A stretch of 64,000 nt of DNA from Streptomyces rhizosphaerihabitans. Its GTDB lineage: Bacteria; Actinomycetota; Actinomycetes; Streptomycetales; Streptomycetaceae. Positions 1 to 9,059 of this stretch are shown one piece after another. Where the stretch lies: assembly GCF_025399795.1 (NCBI RefSeq), contig NZ_JAODTZ010000031.1:1-64000 (forward strand). Reading direction: 5' to 3'. The first letter of the stretch is position 1. Each line of letters opens with the position of its first letter. The position numbers were made by a program, and so were the translations under genes. The notes under the pieces are model-generated. The model saw only the letters and a list, made by a program, of their open reading frames with translations, was not told the origin of the DNA and ran no database searches.

Positions 1-15
1 GCGGGGCCGATGCCT

Positions 16-73
16 GACGGCGGACGGCGGCTGGCGGACGGCGGACGGCGGACGGCGGACGGCTGGCGGACGG
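16..73. repeat. GGCGGAC simple tandem repeat
   Basis: Short stretch built from reiterated GGCGGAC/CGGACGG heptamers, interrupted twice by GGCTGGC. It lies just downstream of the antiporter stop codon on the minus strand. No coding role is evident. It is probably a slippage-prone low-complexity spacer. Confidence 0.6.
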
Positions 74-101
74 AAGCCGGTGGTGGGCGACCGGTGGACG
101 G

Positions 102-1688
102 TCAGCGGAGGCTGCGGACGTCGAGGTGTCTGAGGACCCGGTCCACGATCTCCGGGTCGGCCCCGGGCTCGCTCCGCGCGGACAGCACCTCGTGCCGGGC
201 CGCGCTCATCATCTCCCCCTGGATCCGGCGCATCCGCTTCATCCTCCGGACCCGCTGCTGATGCGCCTCGCGCCGCTCCTCGTCCCCCAGGTCGGGGCTG
301 ATCCGCACGCCGATCTCGAAGGCCCGGCGCAGCAGTTGCTCGGAGACCTCCTCCGGCAGCTCCTCCACCTCCTCGATCTCCCGCAGCCGCCGCCTCGCGG
401 CCTTGGCGGCCCGTATCGCGAGCTCCTTCTCGAAGGCCTTCTCGACGTCCTCGTCGGCCCGCACCCCGAGCCTTCTGACCAGCCACGGCAGGGTGAGCCC
501 CTGGAGCACCAGGGTCGCCATGATCACCCCGAAGGCGATGAACACGATCTCGTCCCGGTCGGGGAACGGCGACCCGTCGTCCATCTCCAGCGGAATCGCG
601 AGCGCCAGGGCCACGGAGGCGACCCCCCGCATCCCGGCCCACCACATGACCACGGTCTCCCGCCACGACGTCGGGATCTCCTCGTCGTAGTCCCGCTTGG
701 CGTGCAGCCGCTTGGTCAGCCAGGTCGCGGGCAGCAGCCATGCAAGGCGTACGAACACGACCACCACCACGATCGTGGCGGCCCAGCCGAGCATCTCGCC
801 CCACCGCCCCGCCGCCGTGCGGATCGCGTTGTGGAGTTCGAGCCCGATGAGCCCGAAGGCGACGCCGGTGACGAGCGTGTCGACCACGTCCCAGACGGTC
901 GACCCGGCGAGCCGGGTCATGACGTCGTCGGCGTCGGTGGCGTACTCCGCGAGGAACAGTGCGGTGGTGAGCACGGCGAGCACCCCCGACCCGTGGAGTT
1001 CCTCGGCCAGCACGTACGCGGCGTACGGCACCAGCAGGGTCAGCCCGATCTGGAGGGTGGCGTCACCGACCATCGTCATCAGCCTGTTCGCGGCCCAGCC
1101 GAGGGCGACTCCCATGACGAGCGCGACGACGGCGGAGAGCACGAGGTCGAGTCCGGCCCGCCACGGCGAGAAGGTGCCGCTGACCGCGGCGGCGATCGCG
1201 ACGTGGTACAGCACGATGGCCGTCACGTCGTTGAAGAGCCCCTCCCCCTCCAGGATCGACACCAGCCGGCGCGGCAGCCCGAGCTGTCCCGCGACGGCGG
1301 TCGCCGCGACCGGGTCGGGGGGTGCCACCAGCGCGCCCAGCGCGAAGGCGGCGGCGAGCGGCAGGCCCGGCACGATCGAGCTCGCGACGGCAGCCACGGC
1401 CAGCGTGGTGACGAACACCAGCGCCACGGCGAGCAGGAAGATCGGACGCTTGTTCGCGGTGAACTGTCTCCACGAGGTGCGCCGCACCGCGGCGTACAGC
1501 AGCGGCGGCAGCAGCGCGGGCAGGATGAACTCCGGCGGGATGTCCACGTTCGGGACGAAGTCCAGCACGGCCAGCACTATGCCGAGCAAGGTCATCAGGA
1601 CCGGCGCGGGAAGCCCGAACCGCTCTCCCACCGGGACACTGATCACGGCCCCGAGCAACAGCACGAACAGCAGGGCCAACTGATCCAC
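102..1688 (-). CDS. Na+/H+ antiporter, CPA1 (NhaP-like) family
   Basis: Predicted 528-residue membrane protein that should exchange cytoplasmic Na+ (or K+) for protons at the cell membrane. The first ~410 residues consist of about a dozen hydrophobic segments. The segment around LFNDVTAIVLY carries the Asn-Asp pair typical of CPA1 exchangers. The last ~110 residues are a charged, Arg/Glu-rich cytoplasmic tail that could be regulatory. It starts at GTG 1688, preceded by GGAG at a suitable distance. It is the last gene of a minus-strand run from the DksA-like gene through lspA, rluD and the GNAT gene, but the 79-nt gap before it leaves room for its own promoter. Family membership is clear. The transported ion cannot be read from sequence. 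Confidence 0.9.
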   Translation of the reverse strand: MDQLALLFVLLLGAVISVPVGERFGLPAPVLMTLLGIVLAVLDFVPNVDIPPEFILPALLPPLLYAAVRRTSWRQFTANKRPIFLLAVALVFVTTLAVAAVASSIVPGLPLAAAFALGALVAPPDPVAATAVAGQLGLPRRLVSILEGEGLFNDVTAIVLYHVAIAAAVSGTFSPWRAGLDLVLSAVVALVMGVALGWAANRLMTMVGDATLQIGLTLLVPYAAYVLAEELHGSGVLAVLTTALFLAEYATDADDVMTRLAGSTVWDVVDTLVTGVAFGLIGLELHNAIRTAAGRWGEMLGWAATIVVVVVFVRLAWLLPATWLTKRLHAKRDYDEEIPTSWRETVVMWWAGMRGVASVALALAIPLEMDDGSPFPDRDEIVFIAFGVIMATLVLQGLTLPWLVRRLGVRADEDVEKAFEKELAIRAAKAARRRLREIEEVEELPEEVSEQLLRRAFEIGVRISPDLGDEERREAHQQRVRRMKRMRRIQGEMMSAARHEVLSARSEPGADPEIVDRVLRHLDVRSLR

Positions 1689-1767
1689 GGTCAGCGCTCC
1701 GGCGGGGTCTAGACGATCAAAGGCGAACCAGACCTCAAGCGTGCCACGCCGCTATGACAATCCCCGC

Positions 1768-2280
1768 TCACAGGGCCTTGCGCATCGCGCGGTGCGGCAT
1801 TCCGGCGTCCGCGAACTCCGGACCGTACGCCACGTATCCGAGACGCTCGTAGAACCCCAGCGCGTGGGTCTGCGCGTGCAGGTCCACGGCAGCGAGGCCA
1901 CGCGCGCGTGCCGCGACCTCGATGGCACCGACGAGCGCGGCGCCGACGCCGAGCCCGCGCGCCTCACGCGTCACGGCGAGCCGCCCGAGCGAGCCGACGG
2001 TCAGATCCCCGCCGGCCTTCGCCGCGGCCGCCTCGCCCTCCAGGAGACGCCCGGTGCCGAGCGGTACGCCGTCCTCGCGGACCGCCAGCACGTGCACGGC
2101 ACCGGGGTCGTAGGCGTCGCACTCGACGTCTTCCGGGACGCCCTGCTCGCCGACGAAGACGTCCTTGCGCACCGCGAAACAGGCCTCACGCTCGGTGGCG
2201 TCCTCGGCGACCCGCACCTCGTACGCACAGCCCCGCACCGCCGGGGAGGTGCCCGCCGCCCCGGCCGAGCCGCCGCTCAC
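1768..2280 (-). CDS. GNAT-family N-acetyltransferase (ElaA/YjcF-like)
   Basis: 170-residue acetyl-CoA-dependent acyltransferase. The acetyl-CoA pyrophosphate loop is visible as [18 protein letters not shown] at roughly residues 101-118, and a typical GNAT C-terminal strand follows ([15 protein letters not shown]). The N-terminal part ([20 protein letters not shown]) resembles the ElaA/YjcF subgroup of small stand-alone GNAT enzymes with unknown substrates. The GTG start overlaps the rluD stop by four bases (GTGA), so translation is probably coupled to rluD. The small or peptide substrate cannot be predicted. Confidence 0.85.
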   Translation of the reverse strand: MSGGSAGAAGTSPAVRGCAYEVRVAEDATEREACFAVRKDVFVGEQGVPEDVECDAYDPGAVHVLAVREDGVPLGTGRLLEGEAAAAKAGGDLTVGSLGRLAVTREARGLGVGAALVGAIEVAARARGLAAVDLHAQTHALGFYERLGYVAYGPEFADAGMPHRAMRKAL

Positions 2281-3221
2281 GCGTTGCTCTCCTCACGGAC
2301 CTTGTCGAGCGCCCGCTGGAGGTCCTCGGGGTAGTCGCTCTCGAACTCCACCCAGCGCCCGTCCCCGGGGTGCTCGAAGCCGAGCCGCACCGCGTGCAGC
2401 CACTGGCGGGTGAGGCCGAGGCGCTTGGCGAGCGTGGGGTCCGCTCCGTAGGTCAGGTCGCCGACGCACGGGTGGCGGTGGGCGGCCATGTGGACGCGGA
2501 TCTGGTGGGTGCGCCCGGTCTCCAGCTTGATGTCGAGCAGCGAGGCGGCACGGAACGCCTCGACCAGGTCGTAGTGGGTGACCGAGGGCTTGCCCTCGGC
2601 CGTGACCGCCCACTTGTAGTCGTGGTTCGGGTGGCGTCCGATGGGCGCGTCGATGGTGCCGCTGGTCGGGTCCGGGTGGCCCTGCACCAGCGCGTGGTAG
2701 CGCTTGTCGACCGTGCGCTCCTTGAACTGGCGCTTGAGCGACGTGTACGCGTACTCCGACTTGGCGACCGTCATCAGACCCGAGGTGCCCACGTCGAGGC
2801 GGTGCACGATGCCCTGGCGTTCGGCGGCGCCGGAGGTCGAGATCCGGTAGCCGGCGGCCGCGAGGCCACCGATGACGGTCGGTCCCGACCAGCCGGGGCT
2901 GGGGTGCGCGGCCACGCCGACGGGCTTGACGATCACGAGCACGTCGTCGTCGTCGTGGATGATCTCCATGCCCTCGACATGCTCGGCGACGATCTGTACG
3001 GGCGCGGGTGCACCGGGCATCTCGACTTCGAGCCAGGCGCCGCCGTGCACCCGCTCGGACTTGCCGACCACCGAGCCGTCGACCGTGACCTTCCCCGCCG
3101 CGGCGAGCTCTGCGGCCTTGGTACGGGAGAAGCCCAGCATGCGGGAGATGGCGGCGTCGACACGCTCGCCCTCCAGGCCGTCGGGCACGGGCAGGGTGCG
3201 GATCTCGGGAACGGTGCTCAC
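2277..3221 (-). CDS. rluD: RluA-family 23S rRNA pseudouridine synthase (RluD-like)
   Basis: 314-residue enzyme expected to isomerise uridines to pseudouridine in large-subunit rRNA. Residues ~20-85 look like an S4 RNA-binding domain. The catalytic motif [11 protein letters not shown] follows, containing the nucleophilic Asp of the RluA family (HRLDxxTSG), and later the family block [13 protein letters not shown]. It starts at GTG 3221. The gene sits between lspA and a GNAT gene on the same strand, and lspA-rluD adjacency is common in bacteria. RluD proper (helix 69) is the likeliest paralogue but other RluA specificities are possible. Confidence 0.9.
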   Translation of the reverse strand: MSTVPEIRTLPVPDGLEGERVDAAISRMLGFSRTKAAELAAAGKVTVDGSVVGKSERVHGGAWLEVEMPGAPAPVQIVAEHVEGMEIIHDDDDVLVIVKPVGVAAHPSPGWSGPTVIGGLAAAGYRISTSGAAERQGIVHRLDVGTSGLMTVAKSEYAYTSLKRQFKERTVDKRYHALVQGHPDPTSGTIDAPIGRHPNHDYKWAVTAEGKPSVTHYDLVEAFRAASLLDIKLETGRTHQIRVHMAAHRHPCVGDLTYGADPTLAKRLGLTRQWLHAVRLGFEHPGDGRWVEFESDYPEDLQRALDKVREESNA

Positions 3222-3341
3222 CCGTCGAGTATGCCGGACGGCTCGGACACCGACGGACCACGGCCCGAACGCCAGTGCCCGGGGAGGCCCGCCCGGCGGC
3301 CCGGTACGCGGGCCGCGAGCGCCCGTCCGAAGGCCCGTGCG

Positions 3342-3965
3342 TCAGTCCTTGTGGACCGTGCCGTCCGGGTCGAGACCCCGGAAGGAGAGCAGAACGATCA
3401 GGATGCCGCCGCAGACGATCGCCGAGTCGGCGAGGTTGAAGACGGCGAAGTGCTTGGGCGCGATGAAGTCCACGACCGCGCCCTCGAAGACGCCGGGCGA
3501 GCGGAAGACCCGGTCGGTCAGGTTGCCGAGGGCGCCGCCCAGCAGCAGGCCGAGGGCGATGGCCCACGGCACGCTGTAGAGCTTGCGGGCGAGCCGGGCG
3601 ATGACGACGATCACCGCCGCCGCGATCACCGTGAAGATGATCGTGAACGCCTGACCGAAGCCGAAGGCTGCGCCCGCGTTGCGGATCGCCTCGAGCTTCA
3701 GCCAGTCCCCGATGATCTCGATCGAATCGTGGTGCTCCAGCTTCGCCACCACGATCATCTTGCTGACGAGGTCAAGGGCGTACGCCAGTACGGCCACCGT
3801 GAAGAGCACGGCGATCCTGCGCTTGCCCCTGGGCCGCTCGGCCGGGGCCGGCGCGGCGGCGCCGGACCGGTCGCCGGACGCCGCGTTCCCGTCGGACTGC
3901 TCCGGATCGGCCCCCGCCGCCCCTGGAATGTCCGGCGTACCGATGATGCGCTCCGCCTCTGCCAC
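3342..3965 (-). CDS. lspA: Lipoprotein signal peptidase (signal peptidase II)
   Basis: 207-residue aspartic membrane peptidase that removes signal peptides from diacylglyceryl-modified prolipoproteins. The first ~50 residues are a disordered, Ala/Pro-rich extension not found in short homologues. Four transmembrane segments follow. The two catalytic Asp regions are visible as [12 protein letters not shown] and [12 protein letters not shown], with the conserved VVDFI between them. It is upstream of rluD and downstream of the DksA-like gene, all on the minus strand. Identification is secure. Confidence 0.95.
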   Translation of the reverse strand: MAEAERIIGTPDIPGAAGADPEQSDGNAASGDRSGAAAPAPAERPRGKRRIAVLFTVAVLAYALDLVSKMIVVAKLEHHDSIEIIGDWLKLEAIRNAGAAFGFGQAFTIIFTVIAAAVIVVIARLARKLYSVPWAIALGLLLGGALGNLTDRVFRSPGVFEGAVVDFIAPKHFAVFNLADSAIVCGGILIVLLSFRGLDPDGTVHKD

Positions 3966-4090
3966 GTGAGTGAGTCCCTCGACCTAGGTTCCTGACTGAG
4001 GACGAGGGTACGGCACACGCTCCTGGGCCCACAGGCTCAGGAGCTCCCGCGGACCGCGAGGCGGTGGCGCTCCCGTGCGGCGCCCGGGGT

Positions 4091-4945
4091 TCAGTGCCTC
4101 CGCTCCTGCTTCTGCTTGCACTCGACGCACAGGGTGGCGCGCGGGAAGGCCTGCATACGGGCCTTCCCGATGGGGTTGCCGCAGTTCTCGCAGAGCCCGT
4201 AGGTGCCCGCGTCGAGGCGGTCCAGGGCGCGCTCGGTCTGCTCCAGCATTTCTCGCGCGTTCGAGTTGAGCGCCATCTCGTGCTCGCGTGTGATGTTTTT
4301 CGTACCGGTGTCCGCCTGGTCGTCGCCCGCGCCGTCGCCGGAGTCCCGCATCAGGCCCGCGAGAGCCTCCTCGGACGACGAGATCTCGGTGCGCAGCCGC
4401 AGCGCCTCCGACTGGAGCTCCGCGCGGGCCGCCCCGACCTCCTCCGCGGTCCAGGGGTCCTCCCCCGGTCGCACCGCGAGTTCTCCGGGCTCCATCGCCG
4501 CGATCCTCGCCTTGGGGACCGCAGTGGCCTTCTTGGCGGCCGTGGCCGTGCCACGGGTCTTCTTCGCAACCACTGTCGTGGCTCCTGTCGTCTTCGCGGC
4601 CTCGGCCGCACCCTGGGCCGCGGAAGCGACCACCTTCTTGGCCGTGCTGGTGCTCTTCCTCGCCGTGCCGGTGCTCTTCTTGGCCGCGGACTTCCTGGAC
4701 GCGGGGTTCCTCGCCGCTGCCGCCGCCTTCTTCGCGGTGGTCTTCTTGGCGGCCGGCTTCTTGGCCGCCGCCTTCGGGGACGCGGTCTTCGGGGACGCCG
4801 ATTTCGTGGCAGTCGTCTTCAAGGACGTCACCTCGGCTGTCGCGGGGGCCGTCTGCGCGTTCTTCTTCCCACCCGCATTCTTGGCCGCCGCACTCGTGGA
4901 TCTGCCTGACGCCGACTGCTGTACGGCGGTCTTCTTCGCCACCAT
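4091..4945 (-). CDS. DksA/TraR zinc-finger protein with histone-H1-like Lys/Ala tail
   Basis: 284-residue protein with two distinct parts. Residues 1 to ~150 are low-complexity Ala/Lys/Thr with repeated AKK and AAKK motifs, like eukaryotic H1 tails and bacterial H1-like DNA-binding proteins. The C-terminal ~120 residues are a DksA/TraR domain: a helical hairpin and a four-Cys zinc site (CENCGNPIG and CVECK). DksA-type proteins enter the RNA polymerase secondary channel, while the basic tail suggests DNA or polyphosphate binding. The start ATG at 4945 is preceded by GAAGGGG. The open frame runs far upstream into ileS antisense, but that extension has no domain and is rejected. The promoter lies in the gap shared with ileS. 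Confidence 0.85.
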   Translation of the reverse strand: MVAKKTAVQQSASGRSTSAAAKNAGGKKNAQTAPATAEVTSLKTTATKSASPKTASPKAAAKKPAAKKTTAKKAAAAARNPASRKSAAKKSTGTARKSTSTAKKVVASAAQGAAEAAKTTGATTVVAKKTRGTATAAKKATAVPKARIAAMEPGELAVRPGEDPWTAEEVGAARAELQSEALRLRTEISSSEEALAGLMRDSGDGAGDDQADTGTKNITREHEMALNSNAREMLEQTERALDRLDAGTYGLCENCGNPIGKARMQAFPRATLCVECKQKQERRH

Positions 4946-5230
4946 GGCCGCGGCCCCTTCACATATTGTGATCTTGCTCGCGAATCGTGCTGGGACGATA
5001 AATCGACTTCTGGCCCGCGGCAACGGGGGCCGCCCACGATTCGCCCGCCCCGCGAGCCCCGCGCGGCGGGTCTGCATGCGTTGTGCCCAGCTCCCCGCCG
5101 GGTAATCCGCCGGGCCCGGCGTCCCGGGATCCGGACACGCGCGCCTCGCCATTCGGGTCACCGCGCAGGCCACGGCGATGCCCGGGAAAACCGGTCGGCC
5201 GCTGTCCCCGGGGCGCCGTACACTGGGCGG

Positions 5231-5520
5231 AGCGAGAAGCGTGGATGGGGACGAGTAGCGGCGTACGCGGCCAGGAGCGACCCGGGGACGGTGGAAGCCC
5301 GGGGGCGAGCGCGACGCGAAGATCACCCCGGAGCCGCCGGAAGAACACCCCTCTGGGGCCAGTAGACCCGGCTTCGCGACCCCAATGAGGGGGCTCACTG
5401 ATGCGAACGGCGCACCGGGGGGCCAAGGAGGGTGGTACCGCGGGAGCGCGCCGCACACGGCGTCCGTAGCAACACGGCTCTCGTCCCTCCGACGGAAGGC
5501 AGAAAGTCCGTTGGAGGAAG
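5231..5520 (+). promoter_or_regulatory. Translational T-box riboswitch of ileS (tRNA-Ile sensing)
   Basis: Leader of ileS in a 582-nt gap. The T-box core AAGGAGGGTGGTACCGCGG is at 5425-5443; its TGGT (5433-5436) can pair with the 3' end ACCA of uncharged tRNA. A candidate specifier ATC (Ile) lies at 5322-5324 in a purine-rich loop context (GAAGATCACC). There is no terminator hairpin with a U tract. Instead CCCTCCGACGG (5485-5495) can pair with CCGTTGGAGG (5508-5517), hiding the ribosome site GGAGGAAG, or alternatively with GGAGGG of the T-box (5427-5432), freeing it. This is the translational type known in Actinobacteria. Promoters for ileS and for the divergent DksA-like gene should lie in 4946-5230, but I could not assign them. 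Confidence 0.9.
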
Positions 5521-5527
5521 CTCGCCG

Positions 5528-8500
5528 ATGACAGCGCCGACGTACCGCCAGGTGCCCGCCCAGGTCGACCTGCCCGCCCTCGAGCACGCCGTGCTCGACT
5601 TCTGGCGCGAGCAGAAGATCTTCGCCAAGAGCCTTGAGCAGTCCGAGGGCCGGCCGGAGTGGGTGTTCTACGAAGGTCCGCCCACCGCCAATGGCATGCC
5701 GGGCGCCCACCACATCGAAGCGCGCGTCTTCAAGGACGTCTTCCCGCGCTTCCGCACCATGCGCGGCTACCACGTGGCCCGCAAGGCCGGCTGGGACTGC
5801 CACGGCCTCCCGGTGGAGCTGGCGGTCGAGAAGGAACTCGGCTTCACCGGCAAGCAGGACATCGAGGCGTACGGCATCGCCGAGTTCAACGACCGGTGCC
5901 GCCAGTCCGTGACCCGCCACACGGACGCGTTCACCGAGCTGACGAACCGCATGGGCTACTGGGTCGACCTCGACGACGCCTACCGGACCATGGACCCCGA
6001 GTACATCGAGTCCGTGTGGTGGTCGCTCAAGGAGATCTTCAACAAGGGCCTGCTGGTCCAGGACTACCGCGTGGCGCCCTGGTGTCCGCGCGACGAGACG
6101 GGCCTGTCGGACCACGAGCTGGCTCAGGGCTACGAGACGATCGTCGACCCCTCCGTGTACGTCCGTTTCCCGCTCACCTCCGGTCCGCTGGCCGGCCGTG
6201 CCGCGCTCCTGGTGTGGACGACCACGCCGTGGACCCTGGTCTCCAACACCGCGGTCGCCGCTCACCCGGGCGTCACCTACGTCGTCGTCACCAACGGCGA
6301 GGAGCAGCTCGTCGTCGCACAGCCGCTCGTCGAGAAGGCGCTCGGCGAAGGCTGGGAGACCACGGGCGAGTCCTTCACGGGTGCCGAGATGGAGCGCTGG
6401 ACGTATCAACGTCCGTTCGAGCTCGTCGAGTTCCCCGAGCCCGCCCACTTCGTGGTCAACGCCGAGTACGTGACGACCGAGGACGGTACGGGTCTGGTCC
6501 ACCAGTCCCCCGCCTTCGGCGAGGACGACCTCAAGGTCTGCCGCGCCTACGGCCTCCCGGTCGTGAACCCGGTCCGCACCGACGGCACCTTCCAGGAGGA
6601 CGTGCCGCTCGTGGGCGGCATCTTCTTCAAGAAGGCGGACGAAAAGCTCACCGAGGACCTCCAGAGCCGCGGCCTGCTCTTCAAGCACGTGCCGTACGAG
6701 CACAGTTACCCGCACTGCTGGCGCTGCCACACCGCGCTCCTGTACTACGCGCAGCCGTCCTGGTACATCCGCACCACGGCCGTGAAGGACCGCCTCCTCC
6801 AGGAGAACGAGGAGACCAACTGGTTCCCGGAATCGGTCAAGCACGGTCGCTTCGGCGACTGGCTGAACAACAACATCGACTGGGCGCTCTCACGCAGCCG
6901 TTACTGGGGCACCCCGCTGCCGCTGTGGACCTGCGAGGAGGGCCACATCACCTGTGTCGGCTCGCGGGCGGAACTGTCCGGGCTGACCGGCACCGACCAG
7001 TCGGAGCTGGACCCGCACCGCCCGTACATCGACGCGGTGACCTTCCCGTGCCCCGAGGGCGGCTGCGGCCTGACGGCGACCCGCGTCCCGGAGGTCATCG
7101 ACGCCTGGTACGACTCGGGTTCGATGCCGTTCGCGCAGTGGGGCTACCCGTACAAGAACAAGGAGATCTTCGAGAGCCGCTACCCGGCGCAGTTCATCTC
7201 CGAGGCCATCGACCAGACCCGCGGCTGGTTCTACACGCTGATGGCCGTCGGCACCCTGGTCTTCGACAAGTCCTCGTACGAGAACGTGGTGTGCCTCGGC
7301 CACATCCTCGCCGAGGACGGCCGCAAGATGTCCAAGCACCTGGGCAACATCCTCCAGCCGATCCCGCTGATGGACCAGCACGGCGCCGACGCGGTGCGCT
7401 GGTTCATGGCCGCCGGTGGCTCCCCGTGGGCGGCCCGGCGCGTGGGCCACGGCACGATCCAGGAGGTCGTCCGCAAGACGCTCCTCACCTACTGGAACAC
7501 CGTCGCCTTCCAGGCGCTGTACGCCCGCACCACCAACTGGGCGCCCAGCGAGGCCGATCCGGCCCCGGCCGACCGCCCGGTCCTGGACCGCTGGCTGCTC
7601 TCCGAACTCCACGCGCTCACCGACCAGGTGACGCAGGCCCTGGAGGCGTACGACACCCAGCGCGCCGGAAAGCTCCTGTCGGCGTTCGTCGACGACCTCT
7701 CGAACTGGTACGTCCGCCGCTCCCGCCGCCGCTTCTGGCAGGGCGACAAGGCCGCGCTGCGGACGCTGCACGAGGTCGTGGAGACGGTCACGCGGCTGAT
7801 GGCCCCGCTGACCCCGTTCATCACCGAGCGGGTCTGGCAGGACCTGGTGGTCCCGGTCTCCCCGGACGCCCCCGAGTCCGTGCACCTGTCGTCCTGGCCG
7901 GAAGCGGACCTGTCCGTCATCGATCCGGAGCTGTCGCGCCAGATGGTGCTGGTACGCCGTCTCGTCGAGCTCGGGCGGGCCACGCGCGCGGAGTCGGGCG
8001 TCAAGACCCGTCAGCCGCTGTCGCGCGCGCTGATCGCCGCGACCGGCTTCCCGGCGCTCGACCCCGAGCTGCACGCGCAGATCACCGAGGAACTGAATGT
8101 GAGTTCGCTCGCCTCACTCTCCGAGGTCGGCGGCTCACTGGTCGACACCACGGCGAAGGCGAACTTCCGCGCGCTGGGCAAGCGCTTCGGCAAGGGCGTC
8201 CAGGATGTGGCGAAGGCCATTGCCGGGACCGATGCCGCCGCCCTGTCCCTCGCCCTGCGCGAGGGCACCGCGTCGGTCGAGGTCGGCGGCGAGACCGTCA
8301 CCCTGGCCCCGGACGAGGTCATCATCACGGAGACCCCGCGCGAGGGCTGGTCGGTGGCCTCCGACTCCGGCGCGACCGTCGCCCTCGACCTGGAGATCAC
8401 CGAGGAGCTGCGGCAGGCCGGCCTCGCCCGTGACGCGATCCGGCTGATCCAGGAGGCCCGCAAGAACAGCGGCCTCGACGTCGCCGACCGCATCGCGCTC

Positions 8501-8671
8501 CGCTGGACCTCCACGGACCCGGCGGTCATCGCGGCACTCGGCGAGCACGCCGGTCTCATCGCCGACGAGGTCCTCGCCACGGACTTCGCCCAGGGAGAGG
8601 CCGACGGCGCCTACGGGGAGCCGTTCACGGACGAGGGCCTGTCCCTGGTGTTCCGCCTCCGCAAGGCGTAA
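5528..8671 (+). CDS. ileS: Isoleucyl-tRNA synthetase, type 2 (IleRS2)
   Basis: 1047-residue class I aminoacyl-tRNA synthetase charging tRNA-Ile. The ATP-binding signature, normally HIGH, reads GAHH at residues 59-62 in PPTANGMPGAHH. The second signature KMSKH is at 600-604. The editing (CP1) domain lies between them and an anticodon-binding helical domain follows. Length and sequence fit the eukaryotic-like IleRS2 group, known for low mupirocin sensitivity. The ATG at 5528 is chosen because GGAGGAAG sits just upstream and is the element controlled by the T-box. The open frame extends upstream only through the leader. The gene ends 20 nt before a 22-bp terminator stem. Confidence 0.97.
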   Translation: MTAPTYRQVPAQVDLPALEHAVLDFWREQKIFAKSLEQSEGRPEWVFYEGPPTANGMPGAHHIEARVFKDVFPRFRTMRGYHVARKAGWDCHGLPVELAVEKELGFTGKQDIEAYGIAEFNDRCRQSVTRHTDAFTELTNRMGYWVDLDDAYRTMDPEYIESVWWSLKEIFNKGLLVQDYRVAPWCPRDETGLSDHELAQGYETIVDPSVYVRFPLTSGPLAGRAALLVWTTTPWTLVSNTAVAAHPGVTYVVVTNGEEQLVVAQPLVEKALGEGWETTGESFTGAEMERWTYQRPFELVEFPEPAHFVVNAEYVTTEDGTGLVHQSPAFGEDDLKVCRAYGLPVVNPVRTDGTFQEDVPLVGGIFFKKADEKLTEDLQSRGLLFKHVPYEHSYPHCWRCHTALLYYAQPSWYIRTTAVKDRLLQENEETNWFPESVKHGRFGDWLNNNIDWALSRSRYWGTPLPLWTCEEGHITCVGSRAELSGLTGTDQSELDPHRPYIDAVTFPCPEGGCGLTATRVPEVIDAWYDSGSMPFAQWGYPYKNKEIFESRYPAQFISEAIDQTRGWFYTLMAVGTLVFDKSSYENVVCLGHILAEDGRKMSKHLGNILQPIPLMDQHGADAVRWFMAAGGSPWAARRVGHGTIQEVVRKTLLTYWNTVAFQALYARTTNWAPSEADPAPADRPVLDRWLLSELHALTDQVTQALEAYDTQRAGKLLSAFVDDLSNWYVRRSRRRFWQGDKAALRTLHEVVETVTRLMAPLTPFITERVWQDLVVPVSPDAPESVHLSSWPEADLSVIDPELSRQMVLVRRLVELGRATRAESGVKTRQPLSRALIAATGFPALDPELHAQITEELNVSSLASLSEVGGSLVDTTAKANFRALGKRFGKGVQDVAKAIAGTDAAALSLALREGTASVEVGGETVTLAPDEVIITETPREGWSVASDSGATVALDLEITEELRQAGLARDAIRLIQEARKNSGLDVADRIALRWTSTDPAVIAALGEHAGLIADEVLATDFAQGEADGAYGEPFTDEGLSLVFRLRKA

Positions 8672-8691
8672 CGAGGACCGGCGCACCCGCA

Positions 8692-8739
8692 CCGAAGGCC
8701 CGGGGCCACCAGGAGATCCTGGTGGCCCCGGGCCTTCGG
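8692..8739 (+). terminator. Terminator hairpin after ileS
   Basis: Perfect 22-bp inverted repeat (8692-8713 with 8718-8739) around a 4-nt AGAT loop, 20 nt after the ileS stop. There is no strong T tract, which is usual in Streptomyces. The right arm plus the following bases recurs imperfectly at about 8794-8820. Confidence 0.9.
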
Positions 8740-8825
8740 CGTTGCGCCCCTGCGACCCTGCGTGACTTCGGGCCGGCCCGGCGTCACGACCCTGGCCTTC
8801 GGCGTTGTGCGCCCCTGTGACGAGC

Positions 8826-8985
8826 GCCGCGCGCACCCCGTACGAGCGGAGACCCGCGCACCCCGTACGAGCGAGACCCGGGCATCGCGTACGAGCGCGG
8901 CTCCGCGCCCCCGGGTACAAGCCAAGCCCCCACGCACCCCGTACAAACGCCCCCTGGACCCCGTACAAGCCCCTGGTGGACCGCG
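8826..8985. repeat. Six-copy ~25-bp degenerate repeat (CCCCGTACRAGC)
   Basis: Between the ileS and divIVA terminators the motif CCCCGTACGAGC, or close variants, recurs with GTAC at 8840, 8865, 8889, 8915, 8941 and 8963, a spacing of 22-26 bp. The copies decay toward the 3' side (GTACGAG becoming GTACAAG). No reading frame across it has domains or a ribosome site. With the two flanking hairpins it accounts for the whole 388-nt gap. Confidence 0.7.
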
Positions 8986-8990
8986 CAAAA

Positions 8991-9023
8991 GGGCGAGGCC
9001 CCCGGAATCCGGGGGCCTCGCCC
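8991..9023 (-). terminator. Terminator hairpin after divIVA
   Basis: Inverted repeat of 15 bp (8991-9005 with 9009-9023) with an AAT loop, 37 nt beyond the divIVA stop. It is probably usable in both directions because ileS converges from the other side. Confidence 0.85.
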
Positions 9024-9059
9024 TGAACGCTGCCGACGCCTAAGGCGTGCTGATGGCCG

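Noticed and set aside
126-1712. 528-codon plus-strand open frame opposite the antiporter
   Set aside because: Pro/Arg/His/Gly-rich translation typical of the antisense frame of a GC-rich gene; no domain, and the minus-strand antiporter is clear.
4946-6844. Upstream extension of the DksA-like frame
   Set aside because: It runs antisense through the T-box and ileS; the ribosome site and natural start are at 4945.
8135-8988. Minus-strand frames over the 3' end of ileS and the GTAC repeat array
   Set aside because: Translations are repetitive and antisense to ileS, with no ribosome site.
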